Translations under genes and position numbers: made by a program
Shown: one piece after another, positions 60,250 through 64,000 of the stretch
Numbering within the stretch: position 1 is the stretch's first letter
How the letters are laid out: each line of letters begins with the position of its first letter
Notes under the pieces: generated by a model
Told to the model about the DNA's origin: nothing
Databases searched by the model: none
The model's input: only the letters and a program-made list of their open reading frames with translations
NCBI GenBank assembly: GCA_003508835.1
Contig: PUFA01000062.1
Location: forward strand, 3,565,001-3,629,000
From: Eonycteris spelaea
Lineage: Eukaryota > Chordata > Mammalia > Chiroptera > Pteropodidae
Direction: 5' to 3'
DNA length: 64,000 bases

Positions 60250-60440
60250 GTGGGATGGTCATGGATTTTTGGATCAGGAGAGAACTGTGTTCAGACATCA
60301 GTCTTTCCACTTAACCTCTTTCTTTCTCTGTTCATCTGTAAGAGGAGGTGGTAATACCTATTCTGCATGTTGAGGTAAGTTTAGTAGAATGATGTATATA
60401 CTGTGCCTAGCACAATTCCTAGTACTCAGGGATGTTCATT
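60250..60440 (+). mobile_element. MIR SINE
   Basis: 'tccacttaacctctttcttt', 'ctctgttcatctgtaagagg', 'aggtggtaatacctattctg' and 'gtgcctagcacaattcctag' follow the MIR core and tail in order. Confidence 0.75.
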
Positions 60441-61829
<1,389 letters not shown>

Positions 61830-62560
61830 TTGTGATAGACTACTGACCTCTCTACTTCAAATAAAAAGATACAAATAATTTATAAAATTTGTATTTCTGA
61901 AGACAGAAACTTTCTGTGAGAGCACTAGGATAAACTAAAACTCCAGGTTTAAAGAATTCGCAAGTATTTCTGGGCTAAAGATGCAGACTAGTGCAGGCTC
62001 TCAATCAGAAGCACGTGCAGTTCAGACCTGAAGAATAGGAAAACACCAGGGATAAACTGAGTCCTACTGACATTAAACTCAGCTGCAACCCAGTTTAACC
62101 ACTAAGTATATTACAGTTATCAGATCTTCACCCTCTGCTTCTAAAAAGCTCTCTTTGGTAGAAAATAACATCCTCTGCAGTCTCTGCAGATTTTTTATAT
62201 GAAATGTCTAACATAATAAAAAATAAGCATGCAAAGAATGAAAATATGACCAAAAATCAAAAGAATAATTAGATACTAAAACGTAGTTTACATGACCTAG
62301 TTATAGAGATTAAAGAAAATGTGGAAAAATACTTTTTAAATAAGTAAAACCATGGAAATGTTTACTAGAGAACCAAAGTATATGAAAATAAAAATAATAA
62401 ACTGAGCATCCTTGAACTGAAAATTATAAGATTTAGAATTCAAACTTGAGATTTTAATTTTATTAAAACTCAGGATTTAAAAACAGAGCAGACAGAGTAT
62501 AACACAAGATTAACAAATTATAGTGTGAAGGACTATGACAAGTGTGTGATTTTACCTTAC
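61830..62560 (+). mobile_element. Possible old L1 (L1ME-like) 5' UTR/ORF1 relic
   Basis: 'tgcagtctctgcagattttt', 'aaaatatgaccaaaaatcaa' plus 'aagaataattagatacta' and 'cttgaactgaaaattataag' occur in the order of the 5' part of an old L1ME/HAL1 element. Diverged, edges unclear. Confidence 0.4.
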
Positions 62561-62569
62561 TTACTTAGA

Positions 62570-62995
62570 AGATCATGGATGCTGTTTCATGGATGCTGGC
62601 AGAAAATACAAGATCCTTGAGGCAGAAGCAAATACCTTTCTTACTCACAGCCCAGCAGGCAGCAAACTTCGTTTTTGTGCTGGTTCCTGATGTTAGTCAA
62701 GTCTCTAGAGTAATGCAGAGAGGTCTATTGGATGCCTGCGTACAATGCACAATGTCACATTGTGTTTCAGAAGGCAAGCACTGATCTGAAAAGATTCACC
62801 ACTTTTATTGCAAGCAGAAACAACCTTGATCTTCGTCCAGAGGGACAAAGTCCTCAAGGTTGCTCATTGAAAGCACAACCCTGGGATCTGTCTCAGGAAC
62901 AGAGTAGTTCAGGGTCTTATATTCAGGAAGAACAGGTAGGGATGCTCAGGACCAATGGTGGAAATATGGAAATACTGAAGAGAATGAAGAACCAA
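62570..62995 (-). mobile_element. Possible retroviral LTR fragment, antisense
   Basis: Read on the minus strand there is a TATA-like 'aatataag' (62916-62923) and, about 110 bases further, 'caataaaagt' (62801-62810), a polyadenylation signal. That is the order and spacing of an LTR U3-R. GC content is higher than in the flanks. Two plus-strand open frames (62575-62784, 62732-63004) fall here and have no domain. Termini and target duplication were not found. Confidence 0.35.
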
Positions 62996-63639
62996 AAAGA
63001 ATAAATAAATAGTGTGAGTAAATATAACTAGCTACAACCACTACAAAACAGTAATCGTAATATTTTATGAATTAAAAAATATATGTAGAACTAAATGCAT
63101 GACAATAAAAATGAAAAAGTAGAAAAGAGGAAAACACTTTAATGTTTCTAAGATTCAAATATTTCCATTTTATTAGGAAATAAGAAAATAGTTTTATTAT
63201 GCTTTTGTTAAGGATGAATGACATAATTTCTAAAAGAATACATTATTAACAAATTATTAAAAGCCACTAAAATTTAAATGGTTTGTTGCAAAGTACAGTA
63301 AACTTTTACATACAGATATACATGAGAAAACTGTGACATGGGTCAATTAGAAAATTCATTAGCATAAACTAAATGGAGCATTATTATTTAATTATTATTA
63401 ATATAGAATTAAAAGGAAGTGTCTGATGCAGCAAAATAAATTTTAAGAAAATTAGAGCACTGGCTTAATTTACGTCTTGCCAATACGAAATTACATCTAA
63501 TTCCATGAGTAAAACATGGTTTAAGAAGAAACTGAAAATAAACTGTTCATTTTTATCATTATTTTCACTGAAGAACAAAAGGTAATTAAGCAGTTACGGA
63601 ACACAGGATAAAAAGCAGGTATGCTGTAACTTTGACTCG
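62996..63639. other. Unassigned AT-rich DNA
   Basis: No gene or named repeat is recognised. Confidence 0.4.
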
Positions 63640-64000
63640 GTTTTATAGTCATAGAACCAAAAGGTAAAGGCACCTTGAAAATAATTTAAGTCTTAAGGTT
63701 AACCCTATAAAATGGTTATCTAGTCTCTGATTAACACCTCCAGAGACAGGAAACAAATCATGCGTTTGAGAGATCTGATGTTATCTTTCAACAGTTCTAA
63801 GACTTTTAATATGCTTTCTTATTGTGCCACCCTGAAACTTTCTCCTTCTGATTCTACTTATAGTGCACACATCTATCTATAAGAAGTAGAATGTCTTTCC
63901 AGTATATACTGAATGTCCTTTCAGTATATAATCTTCCATCCTCCATCATTCCATCTTCTCTCCTACCAATTCCATATGTATTATGACTCTGCCAGAATTT
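63640..64000 (+). mobile_element. CR1/L3 LINE relic, running off the window
   Basis: 'tttatagtcatagaaccaaa', 'tagtctctgattaacacctc' plus 'cagagacaggaaac', 'atctttcaacagttctaaga' and 'taatatgctttcttattgtg' plus 'ccaccctgaaactttctcct' follow the 3' region of CR1/L3 in order. Confidence 0.6.

Noticed and set aside
62575..63004. Two overlapping frames (69 and 90 codons) as a small gene
   Set aside because: No domain, different phases, and the segment looks like an antisense LTR.

Overview
This window looks like non-coding mammalian DNA. It is AT-rich and densely dotted with decayed mammalian transposable elements (L1, L2, CR1/L3, MIR, MER5A, MLT1, ERVL) and microsatellites. I find no convincing exon, promoter, CpG island, CRISPR array or functional RNA gene. 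All long open frames are short (the longest is 182 codons) and are explained by repeats, antisense frames or low complexity. The window is most likely a gene desert or part of a very large intron.

Lineage: one SINE at 11951-12108 is built from 5S rRNA and another at 27625-27902 is built from tRNA-Val(UAC). 5S-derived SINEs (the MEG families) are known from pteropodid fruit bats. The L1 3' ends at 18070-18503, 49338-49515 and 50545-50716 share a tail type that I associate with bats. No primate Alu, rodent B1/B2, carnivore SINEC, horse ERE or ruminant BovB copy was seen. A bat, possibly a fruit bat, is my best inference, but it rests on few elements. The absence of any intact, young-looking L1 agrees with the reported loss of L1 activity in fruit bats.

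Layout. 0-5.5 kb: a 3' L1 piece with an internal deletion, a Z-DNA-prone alternating repeat, an antisense L2 and an L1 3' tail. 5.5-16 kb: mostly unassigned AT-rich DNA with a (CA)n, a C16 run, a more GC-rich unique block (11.2-11.95 kb), the 5S-derived SINE and L2 copies. 16.2-19.45 kb: MER5A, then an old L1 ORF2 broken by a 383-bp LTR and by a younger twin-primed L1. 20-21.1 kb: an antisense L2 split by another repeat that carries a CTG/TTG tract. 24-26 kb: possible regulatory islands, one with an RFX-type palindrome. 27.6-27.9 kb: the tRNA-derived SINE with a 16-bp target-site duplication. 29-36 kb: MIR, CR1/L3, L1 and L2 relics. 37.5-39 kb: a wrecked ERVL pol. 40.9-46.5 kb: a repeat-poor block with a PBX/MEIS-type site. 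46.5 kb: an MLT1-type solo LTR. 49-50.7 kb: two L1 3' ends in opposite orientation. 51-64 kb: MIR, L2, L1 and LTR relics, a (CA)(TA)(GA) compound microsatellite and a CR1/L3 relic at the right edge.

No genes act together here. The biology visible is layered insertion history plus several candidate cis-regulatory islands that need alignment to other mammals. I did not find evidence for a new coding system. Repeat family names come from recognition of consensus features, not from a database search, and most repeat edges are approximate.
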